A stretch of 45,848 nt of DNA from CAZVLE01 sp964627855 (GTDB lineage Bacteria; Bacillota; Dethiobacteria; DTU022). Positions 1-7,473 of this stretch are shown piece after piece (position 1 is the first letter of the stretch; every line of letters begins with the position of its first letter). The notes beneath the pieces are model-generated. The model was not told where the DNA came from. It did not search any database and was given only the letters and a program-made list of their open reading frames with translations. The position numbers and the translations under genes were made by a program. The stretch spans positions 1 through 45,848 of the forward strand of contig CAZVLE010000104.1 in the NCBI GenBank assembly GCA_964627855.1, read 5' to 3'.

Positions 1-75
1 CAGCGGTGGTTTTATGCTTTTCCAGTCTACCAGTTACTTTCAGCACTCGGCCATCACCAGAAAACTTAAGTGATG

Positions 76-345
76 CCAAGCAGGAGCCCCGAAGCGCCCT
101 TTAAAAGGCGCGGAGGAAAAGGCTCCTGCCCCAAAAACCATCTTTGAGGCTTCAAGGGCGATATTATGAGAAGGCAGGAACAGCTAGACGACGATTGATC
201 AGACTGATATACGCGGGTTGGTTACCGCAGGACCTGAATCCGTCGGGAGCTGCCTCGGTCTTAAGACGTGAGTTCAGGCTAAAAGCCCTTAGCACAAAGT
301 GTATGACGAGGGTTCTCCTTACCGCGGCCGCTCCTGCCATTTCTC
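76..345 (-). ncRNA. Candidate structured RNA next to the IS110 transposase (bridge RNA/seekRNA-like)
   Basis: No convincing gene lies in 1-410. The stretch carries several nested inverted repeats. CAGGAGCC (81-88) pairs with GGCTCCTG (121-128) around an inner GCGCC (94-98)/GGCGC (107-111) stem. GCGG (213-216) pairs with CCGC (225-228). CCTGAA (233-238) pairs with TTCAGG (273-278) around CGTC (241-244)/GACG (265-268), leaving asymmetric internal loops. GCTCCTGCC occurs twice (122-130 and 330-338). IS1111-type members of the IS110 family encode a guide RNA downstream of the transposase, which is where this lies; IS110-type members encode it upstream. The function is inferred from position and folding potential only. 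A plain terminator or unrelated repeats are alternatives. Confidence 0.3.
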
Positions 346-410
346 TTTACAAAACAACTTTAAGTCAATAACTATCATTTACGGGCCAATTTCGTGTTAT
401 GCTGTAAATC

Positions 411-1436
411 TCAGGCTGCCTTCTTCATTTCTTTTTCAGCTTCTATTGCTACCGACCAGATAAAGCCTAACAGTTCACGCGCAACAGCAACTATCGCTGT
501 CTGCTTCAGTTTGCCTCTGCCCACAAGTTTGCGATATTTCATATTCAACCTGTTTTGCGCTCGCCAGGAAATCTGTTTAATGATGTCGGATTGTCCCTGC
601 TGCCTCTTTTTTAGCTTGTAACTGATCTTAGGCGTATGTCTGTAGTGCCAGGCCGATTCAACCACCATCCAGCGCAGGTGATTATTACCGGTCTTGGTAA
701 TTGAGCCTCTGCGGCTTCTCGGCCCGCTGGAATGCTCGCTTGGAACCAGGCCGGCATAAGCCATCAGTTGGGAAGGGTTCTTAAAACGGCCAAACTCGCC
801 AATTTCTGCTACCAGCGCCACAGCTGTAATCAGGTCAAGCCCTTTTAAGGCTTTAAGGGCATTAATTACCGGTTCGTAAACTGAACCCTGAACATGAAGC
901 TCTATTTCTTTTTCAAGGTGTTTTACCCTGTCACCTGCTTGATAAAGAGCGTTGCGGTAATCGTTTAGTACTACCTGGTGAGCGCTAAGCTCCATTTTTA
1001 GAGTCTCCAGCCACCTGAGGTGCTTTGCTGACCAGTTTCTGACACCCTGGGGAGGATGGATACCTAAGCGCAGCAGGAACTTGCCTAACTGGTGTCTTTT
1101 TCGCTGCAGGTCTCTTACCGCATCTTCTCTGCTTCTAACCAGGTCTCTTAATGCTTCCTGAGCCTCATCAGGCACCCAGACCGGAGTCAGTTCTCCGCTG
1201 CGAAAAAGTCTGGCCAGTATTTTCGCATCCCGTTTGTCTGTTTTAACTTTGTCGCCTGCTTTGGTCGGAATCAAAGATGTCGCTGCAACTATGCATGAAA
1301 TGCCCCGTGCTGTTAAAAAGCGGTAGATTTCATAACCGCAAGGACCTGATTCGCAGCAGAATCTAAGCTGCCTGCCCGGTTTTTGTAATTTCTTGAGCAA
1401 TTTTAGCAGTGAGTCGTGGTTGTTTGGGATAAGCAC
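411..1436 (-). CDS. IS110-family transposase, N-terminally truncated
   Basis: This 341-residue protein resembles IS110/IS116/IS902 DEDD transposases, which use a RuvC-like domain plus a C-terminal domain with a catalytic serine. Visible are the second-position acid in ESGPCGYEIYRF (E29), the KTDKRD motif (D67 and D70), and the C-terminal AYAGLVPSEHSSG segment followed by a basic RRGSITKTGN stretch. What is missing is the opening segment of family members, an IGLDVHK-like sequence of about 35 residues carrying the first catalytic aspartate. The reading frame opens at GTG 1436. Eight codons upstream a TGA (1458-1460) interrupts the same frame, and the sequence just after it (H-G-E-P-V-N) looks family-like. 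The element is therefore probably inactive as drawn. Family assignment is firm; activity is doubtful. Confidence 0.85.
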   Translation of the reverse strand: MLIPNNHDSLLKLLKKLQKPGRQLRFCCESGPCGYEIYRFLTARGISCIVAATSLIPTKAGDKVKTDKRDAKILARLFRSGELTPVWVPDEAQEALRDLVRSREDAVRDLQRKRHQLGKFLLRLGIHPPQGVRNWSAKHLRWLETLKMELSAHQVVLNDYRNALYQAGDRVKHLEKEIELHVQGSVYEPVINALKALKGLDLITAVALVAEIGEFGRFKNPSQLMAYAGLVPSEHSSGPRSRRGSITKTGNNHLRWMVVESAWHYRHTPKISYKLKKRQQGQSDIIKQISWRAQNRLNMKYRKLVGRGKLKQTAIVAVARELLGFIWSVAIEAEKEMKKAA

Positions 1437-1571
1437 CAGGTTAACCGGCTCACCATGTCACTCCTCGTACTTAAGATCTGTATATCTCCATCCATGAAGC
1501 TGGCTTGCTTATGTCATGCCTTTAAGCATTGTCGCTTTTTGTGTAATGATCTATCCGCTTTTCCTGAATCG

Positions 1572-1587
1572 TGTTTCACGTGAAACG
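1572..1587. other. parS: parS-type centromere site
   Basis: TGTTTCACGTGAAACG matches the ParB-binding parS consensus TGTTnCACGTGAAACA at every defined base except the last, and contains a perfect 14-bp palindrome (1573-1586). Such sites bind ParB/Spo0J and cluster around the origin in bacterial chromosomes. The site is intergenic, upstream of an M23 peptidase and a bactofilin. The genes parA and parB are not in the window and may lie to the left, beyond the IS110 remnant. The match is read directly; the function is inferred from the consensus. Confidence 0.85.
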
Positions 1588-1728
1588 TTGACGATTGATG
1601 GGTGGCAAATATTTATGTTGTGTCTGAAAAGTAAAAAGGCTGGTTAGTTGTGTCCGCAGGGAGGGCCTGTTTGTGGTTTAAGCTGTAGGATTACTGAGCC
1701 AGGCATTCTGGATGAAAAAGCTGTTCTA

Positions 1729-1737
1729 TGATATAAT
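1729..1737 (+). promoter_or_regulatory. Extended -10 promoter for the M23 peptidase/bactofilin pair
   Basis: TGATATAAT is a perfect extended -10 element (TGnTATAAT), 87 bases before the chosen start of the M23 gene. No good -35 hexamer is visible 16-18 bases upstream, which is tolerated in extended -10 promoters. The rest of 1437-1824 holds parS and no recognisable gene. Confidence 0.5.
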
Positions 1738-1824
1738 GGCGTCGGTGTTTATTGGTTGGGGCGAATCTAGAGTTATATGACTTTAATTTGCCCCGATTTT
1801 TGCTTGAAAGGACAACTGAGAAGT

Positions 1825-2757
1825 ATGTCGACTGAAAATAAAAAGCGCTGCTTTACCGTATTAATTGTTCCTCACTCGGAAGAAGCAACTTATAGTATCA
1901 GAATACCGCTTTACTTTTTGCAGATTGCTGCGGGCTTTTTAGTTTTATTTGTTGCCGGTGTGTCGGTTCTCGGTTTTGCTTATTTTAGGGCTGCCTCCGA
2001 GGCACAGGAAGCCTATGCACTAAGGCAGTTGAATAGGGCCCAGCAGGAAGAAATTAACGCTCTTGCAGTTGAAACCCAGCGGATGGTGGAGCAAATTCAA
2101 GCCATAGATGAGCTGGTTGACTTTGTGAGGAATAAACTTGACTTGGATGAAGAGGTAATAAGTGATGTTATGCAAGGTCATGATACCAGCGAGCCCAATC
2201 CTGTTAACACGGTGTCGGAAGATTACAGGTTTTATAGCAGTCGTTACTCGACCGGTGGAATATTAGAAAGAACTACAGAAAACATTGCTCTATTGCAAGA
2301 AATCGTTCCGGAACGTTCAGAAACGCTTGATGCTTTCGGTGAGTACATTGATCATGTCCAGGCTAAGCCATCGATATGGCCAACCAGGGGTCGTCTTGCT
2401 TCAGGGTTTGGAATGAGAAGAATTCCCTATGCTACAAGCGGATATCAGTTTCACAATGGTGTAGATATCATTGGTTCTTATGGCTCAGCGGTATGGGCTA
2501 CAGCTGATGGGGAGGTTGTATTTACCGGCTACCGTGGAAGCTTCGGCAACCTTGTTATTATTGATCACGGTTATGATTTTGAAACATACTATGCTCACCT
2601 ATCAGATTTTGCTGTTACAGCTGGGGATTATGTTAAGAGGGGTCAGACAATTGGTTATATGGGTGCTTCAGGGCGGACAACTGGGGTTCATCTTCATTAT
2701 GAAGTTCATGTAAGCGGATCCCCGGTAAACCCTTATAACTATATGGCACATGAATAG
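1825..2757 (+). CDS. Membrane-anchored M23 family metallopeptidase
   Basis: The 310-residue protein has a short basic N-terminus, one membrane segment (about residues 28-54), a coiled-coil-like linker (about 58-110) and a C-terminal LytM/M23 domain (about 185-305). The zinc and catalytic residues are present: H210 and D214 in FHNGVD, H258 in YYAHL, and HLHYE (H289, H291). The family cleaves peptide cross-links in peptidoglycan; here the catalytic domain should face outward. The start at ATG 1825 fits the basic N-terminus and a GAAAGGA/GAGAAG sequence upstream; an in-frame ATG at 1777 lacks a ribosome site. The gene lies 18 bases upstream of a bactofilin. M23 peptidase plus bactofilin is a recurrent pair in bacteria in which the bactofilin scaffold localises wall remodelling. 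Confidence 0.9.
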   Translation: MSTENKKRCFTVLIVPHSEEATYSIRIPLYFLQIAAGFLVLFVAGVSVLGFAYFRAASEAQEAYALRQLNRAQQEEINALAVETQRMVEQIQAIDELVDFVRNKLDLDEEVISDVMQGHDTSEPNPVNTVSEDYRFYSSRYSTGGILERTTENIALLQEIVPERSETLDAFGEYIDHVQAKPSIWPTRGRLASGFGMRRIPYATSGYQFHNGVDIIGSYGSAVWATADGEVVFTGYRGSFGNLVIIDHGYDFETYYAHLSDFAVTAGDYVKRGQTIGYMGASGRTTGVHLHYEVHVSGSPVNPYNYMAHE

Positions 2758-2775
2758 GACAAGGAGGATGAAGCT

Positions 2776-3201
2776 TTGTTTAAAAAAGACAACCTTGAAA
2801 CACCGCCGGATAAAGTTAATACGGTCATTGGCAAAGGCACAATTCTTGAAGGCACTATTAATGGCAAAGGCTTGATTCGCGTTGATGGTGAGATGAAAGG
2901 TGCAATAATTAACAAGGGTGATGTCATTATTGGAGAAAGTGGCCTGGTAAAGGTAGACTTGAAAGGCAGAAATATAACCATAGCCGGTCATTATGAGGGA
3001 ACCCTTGAAGCTGAAGGCAGGCTTGAGTTAAAGCGAACCTCGACAGTAATGGGCACTTTTCAAATGAATAGCCTCCTGGTTGAAGATGGTGCAAACCTAA
3101 ACGGCACCTTGGCAATGAAACATAAAAATGGTGCTGTTGATGCGCTTGTTAAGAAAGAGCCGGAAGATAATATTTTGAATGCTAAATCTCCAAAAAACTA
3201 A
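2776..3201 (+). CDS. Bactofilin (polymer-forming cytoskeletal protein)
   Basis: The 141-residue protein has the central right-handed beta-helix core of bactofilins (about residues 15-115), seen as short repeats of G-x-I/V-x-G units such as TVIGKGTILEGTI and NITIAGHYEGTLEAEG, flanked by disordered charged tails. Bactofilins polymerise without nucleotides and act as scaffolds for peptidoglycan enzymes or for chromosome-segregation proteins. The TTG start at 2776 follows a strong AAGGAGG (2761-2767). Co-transcription with the upstream M23 peptidase is likely from the 18-base gap. The nearby parS site fits known bactofilin-ParABS links in other bacteria, though nothing here proves a connection. 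Confidence 0.88.
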   Translation: MFKKDNLETPPDKVNTVIGKGTILEGTINGKGLIRVDGEMKGAIINKGDVIIGESGLVKVDLKGRNITIAGHYEGTLEAEGRLELKRTSTVMGTFQMNSLLVEDGANLNGTLAMKHKNGAVDALVKKEPEDNILNAKSPKN

Positions 3202-3297
3202 CTTGATGAGAAAACTGCGAATCCTTTTCTTTTAGAAAGCAGTTATACCAGGAAGCCATTTAACTGTGATTGTTCTTGCAAACAATTTGTCTATACG

Positions 3298-3326
3298 AAG
3301 GGGCGCCATGCTATCGCGCCCCTTTA
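3298..3326 (+). terminator. Terminator-like hairpin after bactofilin
   Basis: AAGGGGCGC (3298-3306) pairs with GCGCCCCTT (3316-3324) around a 9-base loop. The T-run is only three bases, so termination efficiency is uncertain. Nothing else is visible in 3202-3412. Confidence 0.5.
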
Positions 3327-3412
3327 GGTGAAACAAGCAGGAATTATGAGTAATAGGTAGAACAATAGATCTTCATAGCAAATAAACTGTTATGCAAAAG
3401 TGGGGTATAATG

Positions 3413-4060
3413 ATGCTCATTATTATGTTAGGGCCACCGGGTGCGGGAAAAGGTACTCAGGCAGATAGAATTGTCGAGGAATATGATTTAGCCTATATCT
3501 CAACCGGAGAAATCCTGAGAAAGGCTGTAAAAGATGATACTGCCCTGGGAAGGAAAGCCCGGCAGTACATGGATGAAGGCCAGCTAGTTCCTGACAGCTT
3601 GATTGTTGAGATAGTTAAAAACCGGTTGGCAGAGCCTGATTGCAATAACGGTGCTTTACTGGATGGTTTTCCCCGCACCGTAGCCCAGGCAGAATTTCTG
3701 GATAAAGTATTAGTTGAAAACGGGACTTTCATTGATAGGGTTTTATTGATTGAGGTGGCTGAGAATGAGCTGATTGAACGTCTTACCGGCAGGAGAGTCT
3801 GCTCAGATTGTGCTGCTAATTACCATATTAAATACAAGCCACCCCAGGTTCGTAATGTTTGTGATCAATGTGGAGGAGATTTGCTCCAAAGAGATGATGA
3901 TGCAATCGAAACAGTAAAAGAGCGTTTGCTTGTCTATAAAAAGCAGACCGAGCCTCTAATTGAGTATTACAGAAAACAAGGAAACCTCAGTCTGATCAAT
4001 GGTGATCAAGACATTACCAGTGTATCTAAGCAAATCAATGGTGTTTTAGAAGATATTTAA
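3413..4060 (+). CDS. adk: Adenylate kinase, zinc-lid type
   Basis: Adenylate kinase converts AMP plus ATP to two ADP. The P-loop is GPPGAGKGTQ (K13), and the GFPRT AMP-binding motif lies near residue 85. The LID domain carries four cysteines (C130, C133, C150, C153), the zinc-binding form usual in Gram-positives. The 215-residue length is normal. ATG 3413 is chosen because GGGG (3402-3405) sits seven bases before it; the preceding ATG at 3410 is also possible. In many Gram-positive genomes adk is in the ribosomal-protein cluster, so its position here beside ychF is a local rearrangement. Confidence 0.95.
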   Translation: MLIIMLGPPGAGKGTQADRIVEEYDLAYISTGEILRKAVKDDTALGRKARQYMDEGQLVPDSLIVEIVKNRLAEPDCNNGALLDGFPRTVAQAEFLDKVLVENGTFIDRVLLIEVAENELIERLTGRRVCSDCAANYHIKYKPPQVRNVCDQCGGDLLQRDDDAIETVKERLLVYKKQTEPLIEYYRKQGNLSLINGDQDITSVSKQINGVLEDI

Positions 4061-4073
4061 GGCCGGTGCACCT

Positions 4074-4280
4074 GTGTCGATGCTTCAATACCATATTGGT
4101 CAATTGGTTCAGATGAAGAAAGGTCATCCCTGTGGATCTAACTGCTGGCGTATCATCAGGGTAGGGATGGATATACGCATTAAATGTACGCAGTGCGGAC
4201 GCAGTGTGCTTATTCCCCGCTCTCGTTTTGAACGACGGGTTAAATGTATTATGGAGGATAATGAAACTCAGCCTGACTAA
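4074..4280 (+). CDS. DUF951 family small protein (YyzM-like)
   Basis: This 68-residue protein matches the DUF951 family found just upstream of ychF in Bacillota. It has four cysteines as a C20-x3-C24 and C38-x2-C41 pair, suggesting a small zinc-binding fold, and a basic segment (RSRFERRVK) compatible with nucleic-acid binding. Its function is not established. The start is GTG 4074, with ATG 4080 as alternative; neither has a strong ribosome site. It sits 13 bases after adk and 17 bases before ychF, so co-transcription is likely. Confidence 0.8.
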   Translation: MSMLQYHIGQLVQMKKGHPCGSNCWRIIRVGMDIRIKCTQCGRSVLIPRSRFERRVKCIMEDNETQPD

Positions 4281-4297
4281 AGCGGGAGGGTGACCAT

Positions 4298-5359
4298 ATG
4301 GCCTGGAGTTGTGGAATCGTTGGTTTGCCGAACGCTGGGAAATCAACACTTTTTAAAGCTCTTACTGCGCTGGATGTGACTATCGAGAGTTACCCCTTTT
4401 CAACAATTGATCCTAATAAAGCGATGATTCCCTTGCCAGATCAGAGGCTTTTTAATCTGGCCCAGATTTGTGGCTCAGAGAAAGCAACCCCGGCCGCTAT
4501 TGAAATAATTGATGTTGCTGGACTTGTTGCTGGAGCCAGTAGGGGTGAAGGTCTTGGTAATCAATTTCTAGGGCATTTGCGTAATGTCGATTTACTAATC
4601 CATGTCCTGGCCGGGTTTGATCCTCTTGCTGACCAGGTGCTGGATTCTTCATCGCGGTTGAAGGTTATTAATCTGGAACTAAGCCTTGCTGATTTAGAGG
4701 CGATTAATAGGAGAAAAGTAAAAATTGAAGCGAAGTTAAAAAGTGGAGATAAGGAAATAAATCGTGAACTTGCTACCCTCAACAGACTTGAAGCACAACT
4801 GGATGAAGAGCTGCCGCTAAGGAAGCTCAGTTTTTCAGAAGATGAGAGGGTACTTCTCGGCCACCTTGCTCTTCTGACTTTGAAAGAAATGGTTTATGTC
4901 TATAACCTCGACGAACATCTGTTAATTAATCCCGATCTTTCTTTTTTCCCTCCAGATAGTGATGTGATCCCTATGTGTGCCCGTTTCGAAGCCGAGTTGG
5001 CTGAATTGCCCCTTGAAGAGAGAGAGCTTTTCATGGTGGAATATGGTATCAAACAAAGCCGTTCTGAAAAACTTCTGGAAGCTTGTTATAAGCGGCTCAA
5101 TATGAGCACTTTCTATACAGTTAAGGGCAAAGAAACGAGAGCATGGGTTATACCGGCGGGCACCAAAGCTATCGAGGCAGCCGGAAAAGTCCATACGGAT
5201 ATGGAGCGAGGGTTTATTAATGCAGAGGTTATCTGTTGCGAAAACTTACTTGAAGAGGGCTCAGTTACAAAAGCCAGAGATAAGGGTCTTTTCAGGACAG
5301 AAGGCAGAGATTATCAAGTTAAAGACGGGGATGTAATATTTTTTAGATTTCGTCATTAG
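4298..5359 (+). CDS. ychF: YchF/Obg-like ATPase
   Basis: YchF is a universally conserved P-loop NTPase of the Obg group that prefers ATP and associates with ribosomes. The 353-residue protein begins with the G1 motif in GIVGLPNAGKSTLF, followed by the G3-like DVAGLV motif, a coiled-coil insertion (about residues 130-190) and a C-terminal TGS-like domain ending in KDGDVIFFRFRH, which is typical of the family. The ATG at 4298 is preceded by GGGAGGGTGA. The gene ends a likely adk-DUF951-ychF transcription unit. Confidence 0.95.
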   Translation: MAWSCGIVGLPNAGKSTLFKALTALDVTIESYPFSTIDPNKAMIPLPDQRLFNLAQICGSEKATPAAIEIIDVAGLVAGASRGEGLGNQFLGHLRNVDLLIHVLAGFDPLADQVLDSSSRLKVINLELSLADLEAINRRKVKIEAKLKSGDKEINRELATLNRLEAQLDEELPLRKLSFSEDERVLLGHLALLTLKEMVYVYNLDEHLLINPDLSFFPPDSDVIPMCARFEAELAELPLEERELFMVEYGIKQSRSEKLLEACYKRLNMSTFYTVKGKETRAWVIPAGTKAIEAAGKVHTDMERGFINAEVICCENLLEEGSVTKARDKGLFRTEGRDYQVKDGDVIFFRFRH

Positions 5360-5369
5360 TTATTTAGTC

Positions 5370-5396
5370 CCATTGGATATAACTCCATTGGATATA
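5370..5396. repeat. Short tandem repeat upstream of the rpsF promoter
   Basis: CCATTGGATATA occurs at 5370-5381 and again at 5385-5396, a 15-base period. It lies between ychF and the rpsF promoter. It could be a regulatory repeat or chance duplication. Confidence 0.4.
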
Positions 5397-5419
5397 GATA
5401 TAAAATGCCTGGCGAATGC

Positions 5420-5448
5420 TTGCTCTGGCTTCATATCTATGCTATTAT
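5420..5448 (+). promoter_or_regulatory. Promoter of the rpsF-ssb-rpsR operon
   Basis: TTGCTC (5420-5425), a 17-base spacer and TATTAT (5443-5448), with TGC directly before the -10 (extended -10). It lies about 60 bases before the rpsF start. The layout resembles the rpmE promoter at 23764-23792. Confidence 0.55.
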
Positions 5449-5506
5449 GTCTGAGGTTATCCCTGCTCCGGTTTGGGGCCATTAGTCCAGAGGGAGGTGA
5501 AAACTT

Positions 5507-6091
5507 TTGGAACTGTACGAAACCATGCTTATTATCCGACCCGATCTTGAGGCGGAGGAACGTGAAGAAGTACTTAACGGCTTATCCAGTACCATTGAAA
5601 AGAATGATGGTAAGGTAGAAACTGTTCTTGACTGGCATAAACGCAGGTTGGCTTATGAGATTAATAAGCATAAAGAAGGCTACTATTACCTGATATACTT
5701 CAAAGGCTCCGGCACCATAATCCCAGAAACTGAACATTATTTCAGAGTTAATGATGCAGTTATTCGTTATCTAACTGTGTGTTCGACTGAACAGGAACTG
5801 CAGTTAGCAGCTGAAAAAGCAGCGAAAGATGCTGAAAAAGGTGCTGAACCTACTGAAGCTGGCGGTCTTTCGACTGATGCAGGTGACACAGATGAACCGG
5901 CCAGTGTAGCTGTTGAGTCTGAAGGGTCAGAAGAACCTGTAATGGCCGCTGCCACCAATGAACAGCAGGCTGAAGATACAGAATTGGCAGCACCGGTTAA
6001 TGAAGCTGTGAATCAAAAAGAAGCTGAACGTGAGCTTGATGAGCCGAGTGAGGCTGATAAAGAAGCGGAAGAAACGAAAGATGAGGAATAA
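5507..6091 (+). CDS. rpsF: 30S ribosomal protein bS6 with long acidic C-terminal extension
   Basis: Residues 1 to about 95 are a normal bS6 (LYETMLIIRPDLE start, then the RRLAYEINKHKEGYYYL segment), which binds bS18 on the small-subunit platform. The remaining 100 or so residues are an unusual tail made mostly of E, A, T, D and S, with no predicted fold. The family is usually about 95-100 residues, or about 130 with a glutamate tail. TTG 5507 is the start, behind GGGAGGTGA (5493-5501). The gene heads the rpsF-ssb-rpsR operon conserved in Bacillota. The frame is open through the tail, and ssb follows 31 bases later, so it is probably a genuine extension. Confidence 0.93.
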   Translation: MELYETMLIIRPDLEAEEREEVLNGLSSTIEKNDGKVETVLDWHKRRLAYEINKHKEGYYYLIYFKGSGTIIPETEHYFRVNDAVIRYLTVCSTEQELQLAAEKAAKDAEKGAEPTEAGGLSTDAGDTDEPASVAVESEGSEEPVMAAATNEQQAEDTELAAPVNEAVNQKEAERELDEPSEADKEAEETKDEE

Positions 6092-6122
6092 GTTTTAATA
6101 ATTTTTTTGGGACGGTGTGATA

Positions 6123-6530
6123 ATGCTAAATCAGGTAGTTCTGATAGGACGATTAACGCATGATCCGGAGTTACGTTATACAGCTGGCAGTGGGGTGCCG
6201 GTTGCGACTTTTTCCCTGGCTGTAAACCGTCCTTTTACCAACCAGCAGGGGGAAAGGGATACTGATTTTATAAAAATTGTAACCTGGCGCAAACAGGCTG
6301 AAAACTGTGCAAACTACTTAAAGAAAGGCAGTATGGCTGCCGTAACAGGCAGGTTGCAGATACGCTCTTATGAAGACAATGAGGGCATTAAGCGTAAAGT
6401 TTCTGAGGTAGTTGCGGACAACGTGACATTTCTTGAGCGAAGTCGCGGTTCTGATCAGCCTCAGTCTGATGAGTTTGATAGCAAGGGTGCAGAAGATATT
6501 GAAATCAGCGAAGATGATGTTCCCTTTTAG
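6123..6530 (+). CDS. ssb: Single-stranded DNA-binding protein
   Basis: SSB coats single-stranded DNA in replication, repair and recombination. The OB-fold covers about residues 1-105 (LNQVVLIGRLTHDPELRYT start, typical FIKIVTWRKQAENC segment). A short acidic linker ends in the partner-recruiting tip EDDVPF. ATG 6123 is chosen since GACGGTG lies just upstream; GTG 6117 is an alternative. The protein is 135 residues. It sits between rpsF and rpsR as in Bacillus, where this operon is part of the SOS and growth response. Confidence 0.95.
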   Translation: MLNQVVLIGRLTHDPELRYTAGSGVPVATFSLAVNRPFTNQQGERDTDFIKIVTWRKQAENCANYLKKGSMAAVTGRLQIRSYEDNEGIKRKVSEVVADNVTFLERSRGSDQPQSDEFDSKGAEDIEISEDDVPF

Positions 6531-6548
6531 TGGAAGGAGGTTATATGT

Positions 6549-6779
6549 TTGAGGCGTGACAGGGGAAGAAAACCCAAAAAAAAGATTTGTAGTTATTGTG
6601 TTGATAAAATCGAAAATGTAGATTACAAGCAATATGATAAATTAAAGCGCTTTGTTACAGAAAGAGGTAAGGTACTTCCTCGCCGTATATCCGGCAACTG
6701 TGCCAGGCACCAGCGACAGCTAACCCGGGCGATAAAAAAAGCGAGAATTATGGCTTTGCTGCCCTTTACAACTGAATAG
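6549..6779 (+). CDS. rpsR: 30S ribosomal protein bS18, zinc-binding form
   Basis: The 76-residue protein is a complete bS18 (KRFVTERGKVLPRRISG core, RAIKKARIMALLPF end), the partner of bS6. It retains the four metal ligands C14, C17, C51 and H54, the zinc-dependent form. The TTG start at 6549 follows GGAAGGAGG (6532-6540). It is the last gene of the rpsF operon. Confidence 0.95.
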   Translation: MRRDRGRKPKKKICSYCVDKIENVDYKQYDKLKRFVTERGKVLPRRISGNCARHQRQLTRAIKKARIMALLPFTTE

Positions 6780-6898
6780 GCATTACTAATGCCCTGAGAG
6801 CTCCAGGCGGGCGAAATGAGAGAGGCAGCTTGCAATAACTGCAAATATCGAAAAGAATAACATAATTGGCAGGGCACTAGCCACAAGAATATTAATGC

Positions 6899-6936
6899 AA
6901 GCGGTGTTGGGGAAAAAGTACCCGGCACCGCTTTTC
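6899..6936 (+). terminator. Likely terminator between rpsR and rplI
   Basis: AAGCGGTG (6899-6906) pairs with CACCGCTT (6926-6933), followed by TT. The 19-base loop contains GGGG and CCC that could pair further. It would separate the rpsF operon from rplI-dnaB. The remaining bases of 6780-7000 hold no recognisable gene. Confidence 0.5.
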
Positions 6937-7000
6937 TGCAGGATAGAGTTACTCCAAACGCGAATCTACATAGGTAAGCCGATAGAAAGGGGTAGTGATC

Positions 7001-7447
7001 ATGAAGGTAATATTAAAGGAAGATATACCTAAACTTGGGAATAAGGGGGATTTGAAGGATGTAGCTCCAGGGTATGCCCGTAACCATCTTATTCCGCGTA
7101 GTTTGGCTGTAGAAGCAACTCCCCAGAGATTACGCGAGTGGCAGCAGCGTCAGGAAAAGGAAAAAAGAATAAACCAGCAGCAGGAGGGCGAAGCACGTGC
7201 CTTAGCAGAAAAAATTGCACAAGCAGAACTGGTTTTTAATATGCCTGCAGGAGACGGCGGGCGTCTATTTGGATCGGTTACTGCTGCTGATATTGCTTTA
7301 AAACTATCTGAAGCCGGTTTTAGTGTCGATAAGAAGAAACTTGACCTCCCTGAGCCGATCAAGAGTGTGGGAACTTACAAAGTGTTTGTCCGGCTGTATC
7401 CCGGTGTAAAAGCAGACCTGACGCTAAGAGTAGATAAAGAAGATTAA
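7001..7447 (+). CDS. rplI: 50S ribosomal protein bL9
   Basis: The N-terminal domain with the family signature (MKVILKEDIPKLGNKGD, then YARNHLIPRSLAVEAT) is followed by the long connecting helix (about residues 45-75) and a C-terminal domain ending in VRLYPGVKADLTLRV. The 148-residue length is normal. ATG 7001 is used because GAAAGGGG (6985-6992) is well placed; GTG 6995 is too close. It is followed by dnaB after 26 bases, the same order as in Bacillus except that yybT is absent here. Confidence 0.96.
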   Translation: MKVILKEDIPKLGNKGDLKDVAPGYARNHLIPRSLAVEATPQRLREWQQRQEKEKRINQQQEGEARALAEKIAQAELVFNMPAGDGGRLFGSVTAADIALKLSEAGFSVDKKKLDLPEPIKSVGTYKVFVRLYPGVKADLTLRVDKED

Positions 7448-7473
7448 TTTTTGCAGGAAGGAGTTAATTTCCA

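Larger units (their letters stand above)
60..1460 (-). mobile_element. IS110-family element remnant (ends approximate)
   Basis: The region holds an IS110-type transposase gene on the minus strand plus about 400 non-coding bases beyond its 3' end that are rich in inverted repeats. IS110-family elements lack conventional terminal inverted repeats, so the true ends cannot be read from one copy, and the limits given are approximate. The 5' end looks truncated because the transposase lacks its first catalytic aspartate. The left end may lie outside the window. Confidence 0.6.

Noticed and set aside
1..105. Open minus-strand frame running off the left edge
   Set aside because: It reads GDGRVLKVTGRLEKHKTT and could be the start of a gene, but no start codon or ribosome site is visible and it is too short to judge.
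144..371. 75-codon open frame in the IS110 flank
   Set aside because: No ribosome site and no family-like pattern; it overlaps the inverted repeats and is better explained as non-coding.
5373..5618. Open frame crossing the rpsF promoter and start
   Set aside because: It overlaps the well-supported rpsF start and promoter and has no family-like pattern.
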